From positions 124,001 through 188,000 of the forward strand of contig NZ_BIFW01000002.1 of NCBI RefSeq assembly GCF_003967595.1: 64,000 bases of DNA, written 5' to 3'. This document shows positions 41,568 through 51,523 of the stretch, piece after piece. The notes under the pieces are model-generated. The model was not told the origin of the DNA. It made no database searches and saw nothing but the letters and a program-made list of their open reading frames with translations. The position numbers and the translations under genes are program-made. The DNA comes from Companilactobacillus musae. Lineage in GTDB: Bacteria > Bacillota > Bacilli > Lactobacillales > Lactobacillaceae. Within the stretch, counting starts at the first letter, position 1. Each line of letters starts with the position of its first letter.

Positions 41568-42844
41568 GACTCAACTAAATCGTCTTCACCAATCAATTTA
41601 ACATCTGCGCCTAAACAATGTAACTTCCAAACAACTTGATCATAACCACGCAAAATATTTTCTGCATGGTCAATCACAGTTTGCCCTTCAGCCAAAAGTC
41701 CGGCAATCATCAAACAAGCACCAGCTCTGATTTCATCTGCGGATACATTAGCACCTTTTAACTTGGCACCACCATGAACAAAGATCAAATCATTTTCACT
41801 AGTGATATCAGCACCCATTTTATTCAATTGGGAAATATGTTTAACACGCTTAGGATAAATCGTATCAACAATCATTGCATCCCCACTAGCTCTCATCAAA
41901 AGTGGTGTGATCGGTTGTTGTAAATCTGTTGCGAATCCTGGATATGGCATTGTTTTGATATTAACAGCCTTTAATTCTGAAGATGGTTTGACGTAAATAC
42001 TATCTTCGCCAACCTCTAAATTAACACCCATCTCATCTAATTTTGCCAAGAAAGCATCTAAATGTTCACTGATGATATTCTTTATTAAAATATCCCCACC
42101 ATTGGCAGCAGCTAAACTTAAATACGTTCCTGCTTCAATTCGATCAGGAATAATAGTATGGGCATTATTTGAACGTAAGGTATCAACACCCTCAATACGA
42201 ATGGTTTCTGTCCCAACTCCACGGATCACAGCACCCATATTGTTTAAAAATGTTGCTAAATCAATAATTTCTGGCTCTTTGGCGGCATTTTCAATAACAG
42301 TTGTCCCTTTAGCTTTTACAGCTGCCAAGATAACATTGATCGTTGCACCAACAGAAACCATATCTAAAAAGATCTTGGCTCCTTTAAGTCCTTCTTCAGG
42401 AGTAGTGATAATGATTTGCCCATGTTTGTTCTCAACGTGTGCACCTAATGCTTCGAATCCCTTGATATGTTGATCAATAGGACGTGGTCCAATATCGTCA
42501 CCGCCAGGAAAACCGACTACAGCTTTACCGAATCGTCCTAGCATAGCGCCCATAAAATAATATGAGGCCCGCAAACTGCTTACTTTACCACTTGGTAATT
42601 CAGCAAATTGGATCTTTGTCGGATCAATTCGCAATACATCATTATTCATTTCTGAAGTAACGTTCATATCTTTCAAAATAGAACGTAAATTTTTTACATC
42701 TCTAATTTGGGGAACAGAATCTAACACTACAGGTGTATCAGATAAAATGGCTGCAGGAATCAATGCGACGGTACTATTCTTAGCCCCACCGATTGTCACT
42801 TCACCCGATAATTTCTTTCCACCGTTGATTACAAGTTTTTGCAT
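41564..42844 (-). CDS. murA: UDP-GlcNAc 1-carboxyvinyltransferase with Asp at the catalytic position
   Basis: First committed enzyme of peptidoglycan synthesis, transferring enolpyruvate from PEP to UDP-GlcNAc. It has 426 residues. The active-site loop reads [19 protein letters not shown], so the usual Cys (Cys115 in Escherichia coli) is Asp116. Lys22 and the RASYYFMGA and LRAGACL-like motifs are kept (here [13 protein letters not shown]). Asp at this site is known to preserve activity and give intrinsic fosfomycin resistance. It is downstream of pyrG, as is common for the second murA paralogue in Bacilli, so a second copy may exist elsewhere. Confidence 0.93.
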   Translation of the reverse strand: MQKLVINGGKKLSGEVTIGGAKNSTVALIPAAILSDTPVVLDSVPQIRDVKNLRSILKDMNVTSEMNNDVLRIDPTKIQFAELPSGKVSSLRASYYFMGAMLGRFGKAVVGFPGGDDIGPRPIDQHIKGFEALGAHVENKHGQIIITTPEEGLKGAKIFLDMVSVGATINVILAAVKAKGTTVIENAAKEPEIIDLATFLNNMGAVIRGVGTETIRIEGVDTLRSNNAHTIIPDRIEAGTYLSLAAANGGDILIKNIISEHLDAFLAKLDEMGVNLEVGEDSIYVKPSSELKAVNIKTMPYPGFATDLQQPITPLLMRASGDAMIVDTIYPKRVKHISQLNKMGADITSENDLIFVHGGAKLKGANVSADEIRAGACLMIAGLLAEGQTVIDHAENILRGYDQVVWKLHCLGADVKLIGEDDLVES

Positions 42845-42878
42845 AAGCTTTTTCCTAACTATATTTAACTACAGAAGA

Positions 42879-44492
42879 TTACATATCTTCTTCTTCAAGG
42901 CCTGAAGCTGCGCCGATGAATCCCTTGAATAGGCCTTCTGGCTTAGTAGGTCTTGATAAGAATTCTGGATGATATTGAGCTGCAACGAAGAATTTGTTTT
43001 CAGGAACTTCAATAACTTCAACCAAATGATTATCTGGTGAAACACCTGAGAATACTAAACCAAGATCTTCGAATTGTTTACGATATTCATTGTTGAATTC
43101 GTATCTATGACGGTGTCTTTCTTGAATAACAGATTGATTGTCATAGGCAGCGGCTGCTTTTGAGCCTTCCTTTAGTTTACATGGATATGAACCCAAACGT
43201 AAAGTACCTCCACGATCTTCAACATCCTTCTTATCAGCCATGATATCAATGATCTTATGTGGAGCATTAGCATCTACTTCACCAGTTGTGGCATCTTTAA
43301 TGCCGGCTACATTTCTAGCAAATTCAATACTTGCCATTTGCATACCTAAACAAATACCTAGATATGGTACATCATGTTCACGAGCATACTTAATAGTTGT
43401 GATCATTCCTTCTAGACCACGGCTACCAAAACCACCAGGTACTAGAATACCATCAGAATCTTTTAGATAATCAGCAACATTGTCCTCTGTAATAAGGTCG
43501 GCTGAAATCTTTTCTAGTTCTATTTCCGTATTATAAGCGTAACCTGCAGAACGTAGGGCTTCTGTCACAGAAATGTAAGCATCTTGTAACTTTGTATATT
43601 TACCAACTAAAGTAATTTTTGTCTTATGTTTCAAGTTATGTACACGATCAACTAACTTGTTCCAATTTTCCATATCTGCTTCTTTAGTATCAAGATGTAG
43701 ATAACGACAAACGATATCATCAAAGTTTTGAGCTTGTAAGTTCAATGGAATATCGTAAAGTGAACTAGCATCACGTGATTCAATAACTGCTTCAGAATCA
43801 ACATCACAGAATGATGCAATCTTGTCTTTCATATTTTGTGGCATTGGCAATTCTGTACGAACAACCAAAATATTTGGTTGAATACCGATTCCACGCAATT
43901 CCTTAACACTGTGTTGTGTTGGTTTTGTCTTCATTTCACCGGCGGCCTTCAAGTAAGGTACCAATGATGTATGAATATAAACAACGTTTTCTGAACCGAC
44001 TTCAGCCTTCATTTGACGCAATGCTTCTAGGTATGGTTGTGATTCGATATCACCAACAGTACCACCGACTTCAGTAATAATAACGTCTGAATCAGTTGTT
44101 GTAGCAGCACGCATAATCTTTTGCTTGATCATATCTGTAATATGTGGAATTACTTGAACAGTTGCTCCGTTGTAGTCACCATGACGTTCGCGACGGATAA
44201 CTTCTGAATAAATCTTACCTGTTGTAACGTTTGAATATTTGTTCAAATCGTTATCGATAAATCTTTCATAGTGTCCCAAATCAAGATCGGTTTCTGTACC
44301 ATCATTTGTTACATAAACCTCACCATGTTGATATGGACTCATTGTTCCAGGGTCCACATTGATATAAGGATCGAATTTTTGCATTGTCACCTTTAGGCCG
44401 CGATTCTTTAATAATCTACCAAGGGATGCGGCAACGATTCCCTTTCCTAATGATGAAACGACTCCACCTGTAATAAAAATGTATTTAGTCAT
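42879..44492 (-). CDS. pyrG: CTP synthase
   Basis: Makes CTP from UTP, ATP and glutamine. From the ATG with TGGAGG 6 nt upstream it has 537 residues. The synthase domain opens [17 protein letters not shown] with the P-loop. The C-terminal glutamine amidotransferase has LGICLGMQ with the nucleophile Cys, and the catalytic His and Glu in [10 protein letters not shown]. An in-frame codon 12 nt earlier is less likely. The leader contains a CTP-responsive type attenuator (separate entries). murA follows 34 nt downstream. Confidence 0.97.
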   Translation of the reverse strand: MTKYIFITGGVVSSLGKGIVAASLGRLLKNRGLKVTMQKFDPYINVDPGTMSPYQHGEVYVTNDGTETDLDLGHYERFIDNDLNKYSNVTTGKIYSEVIRRERHGDYNGATVQVIPHITDMIKQKIMRAATTTDSDVIITEVGGTVGDIESQPYLEALRQMKAEVGSENVVYIHTSLVPYLKAAGEMKTKPTQHSVKELRGIGIQPNILVVRTELPMPQNMKDKIASFCDVDSEAVIESRDASSLYDIPLNLQAQNFDDIVCRYLHLDTKEADMENWNKLVDRVHNLKHKTKITLVGKYTKLQDAYISVTEALRSAGYAYNTEIELEKISADLITEDNVADYLKDSDGILVPGGFGSRGLEGMITTIKYAREHDVPYLGICLGMQMASIEFARNVAGIKDATTGEVDANAPHKIIDIMADKKDVEDRGGTLRLGSYPCKLKEGSKAAAAYDNQSVIQERHRHRYEFNNEYRKQFEDLGLVFSGVSPDNHLVEVIEVPENKFFVAAQYHPEFLSRPTKPEGLFKGFIGAASGLEEEDM

Positions 44493-44535
44493 ATTTTCCT
44501 CCACATATTAATTCTAGGGATTTCTCACTCACAAA

Positions 44536-44573
44536 ATAAAAAAGTCCCCTATTCAGCATGAACAGGGAACTTG
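44536..44573 (-). promoter_or_regulatory. pyrG leader attenuator (intrinsic terminator)
   Basis: AAGTTCCCTGTTCA pairs with TGAATAGGGGACTT around TGC and runs into T residues on the minus strand. It lies between the pyrG promoter and the gene. The 5' arm contains UUCCCU, able to pair with a poly-G 5' end. This fits the reiterative-transcription mechanism described for Bacillus subtilis pyrG. Confidence 0.8.
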
Positions 44574-44590
44574 AAGTTGTCTATCTAATA

Positions 44591-44632
44591 GAGCCCGAAC
44601 TATATAATACCGTGATATGTTCGAGTCGTCAA
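44591..44632 (-). promoter_or_regulatory. Promoter and GGGCTC start site of pyrG
   Basis: TTGACG, a 17-nt spacer and TATTAT are followed 7 nt later by GGGCTC (44596-44591). This matches the GGGC start of known pyrG transcripts, at which polymerase adds extra G residues when CTP is scarce. Confidence 0.8.
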
Positions 44633-44655
44633 ACTTTTAATTCAAAAAGTTAAAC

Positions 44656-45309
44656 TTAATTTTTATCATCATCGTCATCTTCGACATCATCGTCGTCGTC
44701 ATCATCATCGTCAGAAAGATCGATATCTTCATCATCATCGTCTGCATCAAACTCTGACAATTGACCTTCGATACCATCTTCCAAACTATCATCATGTTCG
44801 TCGTCGTCATCTTCGTCAACAGATGTTAAATCAGAATTAGTAAATTTAGATAAGTCTGGACCATTATCTGATGAACCATCACTATCGTCATCATCATCCA
44901 TATCAGATACATCCAAATCACTATCATCGTCATAATCAACGACATCGTCATCAGTGTCATCGTCACTCAAGAAGGCATTAACCTTTTGAGCAGCTTTATG
45001 AGTATTTTCTGTACCGTTATCCTCGGGATGATTTACTTCTTCATCAACTGAGTCATATGGATACCACTTACGTAGACCCCAAACGTTTTCGCCAAGTGAA
45101 AGAAAACTACCATCATTATTCAAATCTGTATAGAATTGAGGAAGTGCTTCCTTGATTTCATCATCAGACTTGCCTAAGTAGTCTTGTATTTCATTAACGA
45201 TGTCAGAAAAGTTCATTACTTCTTTTTTATTGTTATTTAGAATCTCATAGGCAACCTCAATCAATGAGAGCTCGTCTTTGTTTTGATCCTTGAATTTGTC
45301 AAACTTCAA
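44656..45309 (-). CDS. rpoE: RNA polymerase delta subunit
   Basis: Accessory RNA polymerase subunit of Firmicutes that aids core recycling and promoter selectivity. It has 217 residues. The folded N-terminal HARE-type domain (about 1-95) has LSLIEVAYEILNNNKKEV and NVWGLRKWYPYD. The rest is an extremely acidic, Asp-rich disordered tail that ends in Asp repeats then KN. The start is TTG with AAAGGA about 13 nt upstream, a little far. It is upstream of pyrG, the conserved rpoE-pyrG order. Confidence 0.94.
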   Translation of the reverse strand: MKFDKFKDQNKDELSLIEVAYEILNNNKKEVMNFSDIVNEIQDYLGKSDDEIKEALPQFYTDLNNDGSFLSLGENVWGLRKWYPYDSVDEEVNHPEDNGTENTHKAAQKVNAFLSDDDTDDDVVDYDDDSDLDVSDMDDDDDSDGSSDNGPDLSKFTNSDLTSVDEDDDDEHDDSLEDGIEGQLSEFDADDDDEDIDLSDDDDDDDDDVEDDDDDKN

Positions 45310-45355
45310 ACGTGTACACGTCCTTTCGCAGCGTCTTACTTATAATGATATAGAC

Positions 45356-45796
45356 CTAAGCACTAAAAATCAATCTAAACTTATAATTACCTATTACATT
45401 ATTATCGTAAATCAAGTCATAATCAATGTTTATTTTTCCAGAAAGTGGATTGCTTACAATTTCTACCTTGGAATCTTTCGTATATGTTTGCAATGGCAAA
45501 ACACCATATTCAGTTTCCAAATGACCTGTATTATGTTTTTGATGGGTAAAGTATAATAACGATGCTAAGTTAGTTGCTTTGGCAACCCGTTTAACATGTA
45601 TCTCTCCAGCATCAGTTATTTTAACTAAGATTGATGCGTGGTCATCATTATCTAGACTTTCTTTAAATCTTAAATATATTGAATCTCCAATTTGGATAAA
45701 CTGACCAGGCTCTGAAATTTTTGTATGAGTTAATTCCCCAGATTGAAGAGTTTCAATATTTAACTCTACATTTACGTCAAAACTATTATTTTCCAA
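45356..45796 (-). CDS. DUF1934 protein, YwiB-like
   Basis: 146-residue soluble beta-barrel-type protein of the DUF1934 (YwiB) family, related in fold to lipocalin-like proteins. The exact function is unknown. The family often sits beside rpoE and argS in Firmicutes, and here it is just upstream of rpoE. The start is TTG with GAGGCAG nearby. There is no signal peptide. It is divergent from the lipoyl gene. Confidence 0.75.
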   Translation of the reverse strand: MENNSFDVNVELNIETLQSGELTHTKISEPGQFIQIGDSIYLRFKESLDNDDHASILVKITDAGEIHVKRVAKATNLASLLYFTHQKHNTGHLETEYGVLPLQTYTKDSKVEIVSNPLSGKINIDYDLIYDNNVIGNYKFRLIFSA

Positions 45797-45851
45797 TACC
45801 TACTGCCTCTACATGATAAAATTATATTAATTAATTAAAAGAAGTGATCAA

Positions 45852-46664
45852 TTGAACAATACTATTATATTATACGACCAAAAAATAAGCTCTAACAAAG
45901 ATATGCTTGTTCCATTTTCAGACACTGGAGCCATCCTAAAATTTGTTTCCGAAAATCATCAACCTGTAATTCATTTCTGGGTTACTCCCCCAACGGTAAT
46001 CTTAGGCATGCAGGATAAACGTCTCAAAAACCTTCAAGCCGGATTAAATATGTTATCTGACAAAGATTATTTATTTTACTTACGTAATTCTGGCGGCCTG
46101 GGTGTTGTTACTGACGAAGGAATCTTAAATTGTACAATTTTTCTACCTGACAAGGACAACCTTCAAATTGACGATGCCTATGAGAAAATGTATTCCTTAT
46201 TAAAACAAGCCTTTTCTTCTCAGATAGAAACTGGTGAGATAACTCATTCCTATTGCCCAGGTACTTACGACTTAAGTATCAACGGTAAAAAGTTTGCTGG
46301 TATTTCTCAACGTCGAGCTGGTAACGCTGTAGCAATTATGGCATACATTAGCATCAATGGTGATCAAAAGAAACGCAGCCAATTGATGAAGGATTTTTAC
46401 GAAATCAGCAATTTTCCTAAACATGAACGTTTTACTTATCCAGATATTGATCTACATGCCATGGAAAACTTGGACCAGCTTTTGCAAACAAGCTTATCTA
46501 TTGAAACAGCTAAACAAAAAATCATCGATATTTTAACTCAAGATTATCAAGTCAACAAAGAAGAATTTTTCATCATTCAAAATTCCTTACCTTATAAAAA
46601 AGCCTACAACGACACTTTAGTTGATCTGGTCAAACGTAACAAGAAAATATTGGAGGAAAAATAA
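45852..46664 (+). CDS. LipL-like octanoyl/lipoyl amidotransferase
   Basis: Member of the biotin/lipoate ligase fold, 270 residues. The motif SYCPGTYDLSINGKKFAGIS with Cys135 matches LipL, which moves octanoyl or lipoyl groups from GcvH to E2 subunits by a thioester. The N-half has LRNSGGLGVVTDEGILN, also LipL/LipM-like, and not the RRxSGGGxVxHD of true lipoate ligases. It begins at TTG with a weak AGAAGTG site. Its stop overlaps the next ATG by one base. A standard lipoate ligase is the alternative. Confidence 0.75.
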   Translation: MNNTIILYDQKISSNKDMLVPFSDTGAILKFVSENHQPVIHFWVTPPTVILGMQDKRLKNLQAGLNMLSDKDYLFYLRNSGGLGVVTDEGILNCTIFLPDKDNLQIDDAYEKMYSLLKQAFSSQIETGEITHSYCPGTYDLSINGKKFAGISQRRAGNAVAIMAYISINGDQKKRSQLMKDFYEISNFPKHERFTYPDIDLHAMENLDQLLQTSLSIETAKQKIIDILTQDYQVNKEEFFIIQNSLPYKKAYNDTLVDLVKRNKKILEEK

Positions 46665-48007
46665 TGTCATACAACATCGAAATGTTACCTCGTGAAAAGG
46701 TCTTTCGCGATCCTATACACAATTATATCCACATTCAGCACAAAGTCATTCTTGATCTCATTAATACTAAAGAATTTCAACGATTAAGAAGAGTAAAACA
46801 ATTAGGTACTTCTTCATTCACCTTTCAGGGTGCAGAACACTCACGTTTTACCCACTGTATGGGTGTTTATGAAATAACTCGCCAAATCTGTGACAACTTC
46901 CAAAGAAATTATCCTACTAAAGTTCCCGGCGATGGTCTTTGGGACGATAATGAACGCATAGTTGCCTTGTGTGCCGCATTATTGCACGATGTTGGACATG
47001 GAGCATACTCACATACTTTTGAACATATTTTTAATACCGATCATGAAATGTGGACTCAAAAAATAATTACCTCTCCAGAAACAGAAATCAATCACGTTTT
47101 ACGCCAAGTTTCAGAAGACTTTCCCGAAAAAGTGGCTGGAGTTATTGCCCATACCTATCCTAACCCTCAAGTTGTTCAAATGATATCTAGTCAAGTTGAT
47201 GCTGACAGAATGGATTACCTTTTACGTGATGCCTACTTTACTGGAACCAAATACGGAATGTTTGATCTTACTAGAATTCTTAGAGTTATGCGCCCTTATA
47301 AAGGTGGCATTGCTTTTGATAATGACGGAATGCATGCTGTTGAAGATTACATTATTAGTCGTTTTCAAATGTATCAACAGGTTTATTTCCATCCTGTTTC
47401 CCGAGGAATGGAAGTTGTTTTAACAAAGTTATTACAACGTGCTAAAGATCTTTATGAACATAATCATATGAATGGCTTTGAGATGCCAAGTTTATTAGTA
47501 CCTTTCTTTGAAAATAAGGTAACCATCGACGATTATTTGCTATTGGATGATGGTATTCTCAACACTTACTTCACACTTTGGCAAAGCTATCCTGACGAAA
47601 TATTAAAGGATTTAGCTTATCGTTTTCTTTCTCGTAAACCTTTCAAGTCAGCCGAATATGATCATAGAACTAAACACCTACTACCTGATTTAGCCAATAT
47701 TGTGGAAAATGTTGGTTTTGATAAAAACTATTACACCGATACAAATACCAGCTTTGATTTACCTTATGATGTTTACGATCCTAACTCTAATAAGAGCCGT
47801 ACCCAAATTGAAATTATGCAAGATGATGGTTCATTGATTGAACTTTCAACTGTTAGCCGTTTGGTCAATGCTTTAACTGGTAAAATTCTGGGAGACGAAC
47901 GTTTTTATTTTCCTAAATCAATGTTAATGCAACCTTCTGATGATATCTTCAATGATGATTATCGTAAATTTCAAAAACATATCCACAATGATAAAATCAT
48001 TCAGTAA
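46664..48007 (+). CDS. HD-domain phosphohydrolase, YwfO/dGTPase-like
   Basis: Metal-dependent phosphohydrolase of 447 residues. The HD motifs are HSRFTHCMGVYE, CAALLHDVGHGAYSHTFEH (HD pair), and SQVDADRMDYLLRDAY. The family includes dNTP triphosphohydrolases; the substrate here is unproven. TTGGAGG precedes the ATG, which overlaps the upstream stop as TAATG. The pair is probably co-expressed. Confidence 0.85.
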   Translation: MSYNIEMLPREKVFRDPIHNYIHIQHKVILDLINTKEFQRLRRVKQLGTSSFTFQGAEHSRFTHCMGVYEITRQICDNFQRNYPTKVPGDGLWDDNERIVALCAALLHDVGHGAYSHTFEHIFNTDHEMWTQKIITSPETEINHVLRQVSEDFPEKVAGVIAHTYPNPQVVQMISSQVDADRMDYLLRDAYFTGTKYGMFDLTRILRVMRPYKGGIAFDNDGMHAVEDYIISRFQMYQQVYFHPVSRGMEVVLTKLLQRAKDLYEHNHMNGFEMPSLLVPFFENKVTIDDYLLLDDGILNTYFTLWQSYPDEILKDLAYRFLSRKPFKSAEYDHRTKHLLPDLANIVENVGFDKNYYTDTNTSFDLPYDVYDPNSNKSRTQIEIMQDDGSLIELSTVSRLVNALTGKILGDERFYFPKSMLMQPSDDIFNDDYRKFQKHIHNDKIIQ

Positions 48008-48018
48008 AACGTTTTCAA
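48004..48018. promoter_or_regulatory. Catabolite-responsive element upstream of glpD
   Basis: TTGAAAACGTTTTAC read on the minus strand agrees with the CcpA consensus WTGNAANCGNWNNCW at 13 of 15 positions. It lies at the 3' end of the HD gene, about 115 nt before glpD. Repression by CcpA is inferred. Confidence 0.55.
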
Positions 48019-48133
48019 TTTTGATGGTATTTTATTAAAATAAAGCTAGTTCATTTTGATATTTAATTTGTGCAATTCCCGTTTTATGAGATTATGCTTA
48101 TTTTGCTAAACATATGCACCAAAGGAGGATAAC

Positions 48134-49828
48134 ATGAAAGAATTTTCAGACAAAACTAGATCAAAAAATTTACAAGCTATGCAAGATACGACCCTAGATT
48201 TATTAGTAATTGGCGGTGGTATCACTGGTAGTGGTATTACTTTAGATGCTCAGAGTCGAGGCCTTCAAACCGGTTTAATTGAAATGCGCGACTTTGCTTC
48301 CGGAACCTCCAGTCGTTCAACTAAATTAGTTCATGGCGGATTAAGATATTTGAAGCAAGCTGCTATTAAAGAAGTTCATGAAGTTGGTAGTGAACGAGCT
48401 ATCGTTTACAACAATGCCCCCCAAATCACCACACCACTAAAGATGATGCTTCCCTTTTATGAAGAAGGAACCTTTGGACCTTTCACTACTGCAATCGGAT
48501 TAGATGTTTATGATCGTTTGGCCGAAGTAAAAAGCTCTGAACGAAAATACATGCTAAATTCACATGACACGCTTGAACGTGAACCCTATTTGAAGAGTGA
48601 GAATCTTAAAGGATCTGGAGTTTACGTTGAATATCGGACAGATGATGCTCGTTTAACTTTAGAAGTCGTTAAAAGGGCTAACGAATTAGGTGCTCTCATT
48701 GCTAATTACACTAAAGTAACTGGTTTACTATATGATTCTGATAATAAGATCTGTGGCGTCATTTTCCAAAACCTTATTACTGGATCTACTGGTGAAATTC
48801 ATGCCAAAAAGATCATCAATGCTTGTGGACCTTGGGTCGATGAAATTCGTAAAATGGATAACTCTGATAAAAATAAACATCTACATCTAACTAAGGGAGT
48901 TCATTTAGTCATCGATCATGACAAATTTCCTATTTCTAATTCAGTCTATTTCGACACACCATTCCACGATGGCCGTATGATGTTTGCTATTCCTCGTGAA
49001 GGAAAAACTTACATTGGAACAACAGATACTACTTGGACTGATGATCCCAAGGAACCAAATATTACTGCAACTGATGTAACCTATATCCTTGCTGCAGCAA
49101 ATCAAATGTTTGATCTTCCTCAATATCTAACACCTGACGATGTTGAAAGTGGTTGGTCTGGTGTTAGACCATTGATCCAAGAAGAAGGAAAATCACCTTC
49201 AGAGATTTCTCGTAAGGATGAAATATTCCAATCCGATTCTGGACTGCTTTCCATTGCTGGAGGAAAACTAACTGGTTATCGTAAAATGGCTGAGAAAATT
49301 GTCAATCGCGTTAGCCAACAACTAAATATTGAAGAAAATTATAAATACCAAGCTATCAAAACCAAAAATTTGATTCTTTCCGGTGGCGACGTCGGTGGTG
49401 GTAACGGTTGGATGGACTTCTTTGATCAAGCTGTTCATGAAGGAATTATTAATTATGATCTTGACCGTGAGGATGCTGAAAAATTAGTTCAACGTTACGG
49501 TTCTAATATCTATGATGTTTATGAACTATTACCTGACACCAAAACCAAATCACGTTTGCCAAGAATTGACTGGGCAATGCTCACTTATGGTCTTCAGGCA
49601 GAAATGGTTGAACATCCTATTGACTATCTTCTACGTCGTAGTAGTCAAATGCTGTTTGACATTAATCATATGAGAAGTATCAAAACTCCTGTTATCGACT
49701 GTATGACTAAATACTATAACTGGGATGATGATACTAAACAAAAAATGACCGACGAAGTAAATGAGAAATTAGCCTTGAGTAGCCTTGAAGCCGTTAAAGC
49801 TAAGTACGCAGATTACAAAAAGAAGTAA
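48134..49828 (+). CDS. glpD: FAD-dependent glycerol-3-phosphate dehydrogenase/oxidase
   Basis: Oxidises glycerol 3-phosphate to dihydroxyacetone phosphate. It has 564 residues. The FAD-binding motif is LLVIGGGITGSGITLDA. The core has SSRSTKLVHGGLRYL and the substrate site IGTTDTTW. The C-terminal helical domain includes YGSNIYDVYELLP. Its length is close to Bacillus GlpD and lacks the 50-residue insert of streptococcal GlpO, but lactobacillar homologues often use oxygen and make peroxide. A perfect AAAGGAGG precedes the ATG. No glpK or glpF is adjacent. Confidence 0.93.
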   Translation: MKEFSDKTRSKNLQAMQDTTLDLLVIGGGITGSGITLDAQSRGLQTGLIEMRDFASGTSSRSTKLVHGGLRYLKQAAIKEVHEVGSERAIVYNNAPQITTPLKMMLPFYEEGTFGPFTTAIGLDVYDRLAEVKSSERKYMLNSHDTLEREPYLKSENLKGSGVYVEYRTDDARLTLEVVKRANELGALIANYTKVTGLLYDSDNKICGVIFQNLITGSTGEIHAKKIINACGPWVDEIRKMDNSDKNKHLHLTKGVHLVIDHDKFPISNSVYFDTPFHDGRMMFAIPREGKTYIGTTDTTWTDDPKEPNITATDVTYILAAANQMFDLPQYLTPDDVESGWSGVRPLIQEEGKSPSEISRKDEIFQSDSGLLSIAGGKLTGYRKMAEKIVNRVSQQLNIEENYKYQAIKTKNLILSGGDVGGGNGWMDFFDQAVHEGIINYDLDREDAEKLVQRYGSNIYDVYELLPDTKTKSRLPRIDWAMLTYGLQAEMVEHPIDYLLRRSSQMLFDINHMRSIKTPVIDCMTKYYNWDDDTKQKMTDEVNEKLALSSLEAVKAKYADYKKK

Positions 49829-49954
49829 TCCTGATTGCATCTCCATTAAAATTTCAATAAAAATTGATATAGCCACTTTAAAATTTTCCAATTTATAGTA
49901 AAGTGAAGGCTGTACTTTGAAAAACGTAATATCAATGAAGGAGATTTGGCGAGA

Positions 49955-50365
49955 ATGCTCAAGGAATTCCAAGAATTTATTTCCCGTGGTACTGTTGTTG
50001 ACTTAGCTGTCGGTGTTATCGTTGGTGCTGCTTTCAATAGTCTAGTATCAGCGATTACTACATACCTCTTAAATCCGCTAATCGGACTTTTTATTGGACA
50101 AATTGATCTATCAGATATGAAGTTCCAAGTTTTGGGTGCTAACTTTTTGATTGGTGATTTCATAAATGCTTTGATCAACTTTCTAATTATCATGTTTGTG
50201 GTCTTTATAATCGTTAAGATGATGAACAAAATGCGTCGAGATGGTTCACGTAGTAAGTTTGATCAAAATGGTGACGAAATCCCCGATCCACAAACTGAAT
50301 ACTTACAACAAATTCGCGACTTATTAAGATATCAACAGAGAAATAACCGTAATGATCATTATTAA
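49955..50365 (+). CDS. mscL: Large-conductance mechanosensitive channel
   Basis: Membrane channel that opens under osmotic downshock. It is 136 residues from the ATG, with AAGGAG 11 nt upstream; an in-frame TTG 9 nt earlier is too close to that site. It begins MLKEFQEFISRGTVVDLAVG. Segment 1 carries AVGVIVGAAFNSLV and segment 2 is about 75-100. The C-terminal helix is LQQIRDLLRYQQ. It is monocistronic with a long terminator hairpin. Confidence 0.96.
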   Translation: MLKEFQEFISRGTVVDLAVGVIVGAAFNSLVSAITTYLLNPLIGLFIGQIDLSDMKFQVLGANFLIGDFINALINFLIIMFVVFIIVKMMNKMRRDGSRSKFDQNGDEIPDPQTEYLQQIRDLLRYQQRNNRNDHY

Positions 50366-50440
50366 AAAATAACGTCCATTAAAACAGGTATATTTTTATA
50401 TACCTTGAATGATTTTCTAATAGACGTTATTTTTACTTTT
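50366..50440 (+). terminator. Terminator of mscL
   Basis: AAAATAACGTC and GACGTTATTTTT pair at the base of a long hairpin enclosing an inner GGTATAT/ATATACC hairpin. Confidence 0.8.
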
Positions 50441-50458
50441 AAATTAATTATTTATTAC

Positions 50459-50508
50459 TAAAAGACCAGTGTAACAGCCATTTTATGACTATTGCACTGG
50501 TCTTTTTA
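50459..50508 (-). terminator. Terminator of prs
   Basis: AAAGACCAGTG pairs with CACTGGTCTTT, with T runs in both directions, just after the prs stop. Confidence 0.85.
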
Positions 50509-50534
50509 ATGTTTAAAAATCAATATTCTTTAAA

Positions 50535-51509
50535 CTATTTCTTTTGGAAACGTGTGTTGAACAATGGACTAACTGGGTCATTATCATGAACACGTTTGAT
50601 GGCTTCACCGATAAGTGGTCCAACTGATACTTGAACCATCTTGTCGATAATTTTTTCCTTAGGAAGATTAATTGAATCTGTTACAACCAAAGTCTTGATT
50701 GGTGAAGCTTCAATTCTTTCAATAGCAGGACCTGAAAGAATTGGATGTGTACAACATGCATATACTTCAGTGGCACCAGCATCGATAAGAGCTTGTGATG
50801 CTAGAGAAATTGTACCAGCAGTATCGATCATATCATCAATAATGATGGCACGTTTGCCTTTAACATTACCAATAATATTCATAACTTCGGCAACATTAGC
50901 ACGAGGTCTACGTTTATCGATGATAGCGATTGGAGTCTTCAAAAATTCAGCTAATTTTCTAGCACGTGTAACACCACCATGATCAGGTGAAACAACAACT
51001 GCATCTTCTTCAAGATGATTTGACAAGAAGTAATCAGCTAATAATGGAGCACCCATTAAGTGATCAACAGGAATATCAAAGAATCCTTGAATTTGAGCAG
51101 CATGGAGATCAAGAGCAAGAACACGATCAACACCAGCACGTTCCAACATATTAGCAACTAACTTAGCAGTAATAGGTTCACGTGAACGTGACTTACGATC
51201 TTGTCTAGCGTAACCATAATAAGGCATAACAACATTAATAACACTAGCAGATGCTCGTCTTAATGCATCAACCATGATCAATAATTCCATCAAGTTATCG
51301 TTAACTGGAGCTGAAGTTGATTGAATCAAGAACACTTCAGAACCACGGATACTTTCATCAATATTAATTTGAATTTCACCATCACTAAAACGTGTAACTG
51401 ATGATTTTCCTAGTGGTACGCCAACCTCTTTAGCAATTTTTTCAGCCAAAGGTTTGTTTGAATTCAATGCAAAAATCTTCATTGGTTGTTCGTTATTTTG
51501 AAATGACAT
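50535..51509 (-). CDS. prs: Ribose-phosphate pyrophosphokinase
   Basis: Makes PRPP from ribose 5-phosphate and ATP for purine, pyrimidine and NAD synthesis. It has 324 residues, normal for class I. It contains [12 protein letters not shown], the catalytic flexible-loop motif [14 protein letters not shown], the PRPP loop [11 protein letters not shown], and [16 protein letters not shown] precedes the ATG. glmU lies 15 nt upstream, a pairing conserved in Bacilli. Confidence 0.97.
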   Translation of the reverse strand: MSFQNNEQPMKIFALNSNKPLAEKIAKEVGVPLGKSSVTRFSDGEIQINIDESIRGSEVFLIQSTSAPVNDNLMELLIMVDALRRASASVINVVMPYYGYARQDRKSRSREPITAKLVANMLERAGVDRVLALDLHAAQIQGFFDIPVDHLMGAPLLADYFLSNHLEEDAVVVSPDHGGVTRARKLAEFLKTPIAIIDKRRPRANVAEVMNIIGNVKGKRAIIIDDMIDTAGTISLASQALIDAGATEVYACCTHPILSGPAIERIEASPIKTLVVTDSINLPKEKIIDKMVQVSVGPLIGEAIKRVHDNDPVSPLFNTRFQKK

Positions 51510-51523
51510 TTAATTATTCACCT

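Noticed and set aside
44637-44819. Met/Thr-rich frame in the rpoE tail
   Set aside because: It is the shifted frame of GAT-rich codons for the acidic tail.
44656-45309. Extreme acidic run in rpoE as assembly error
   Set aside because: Long Asp/Glu tails are normal in delta subunits and the frame is intact.
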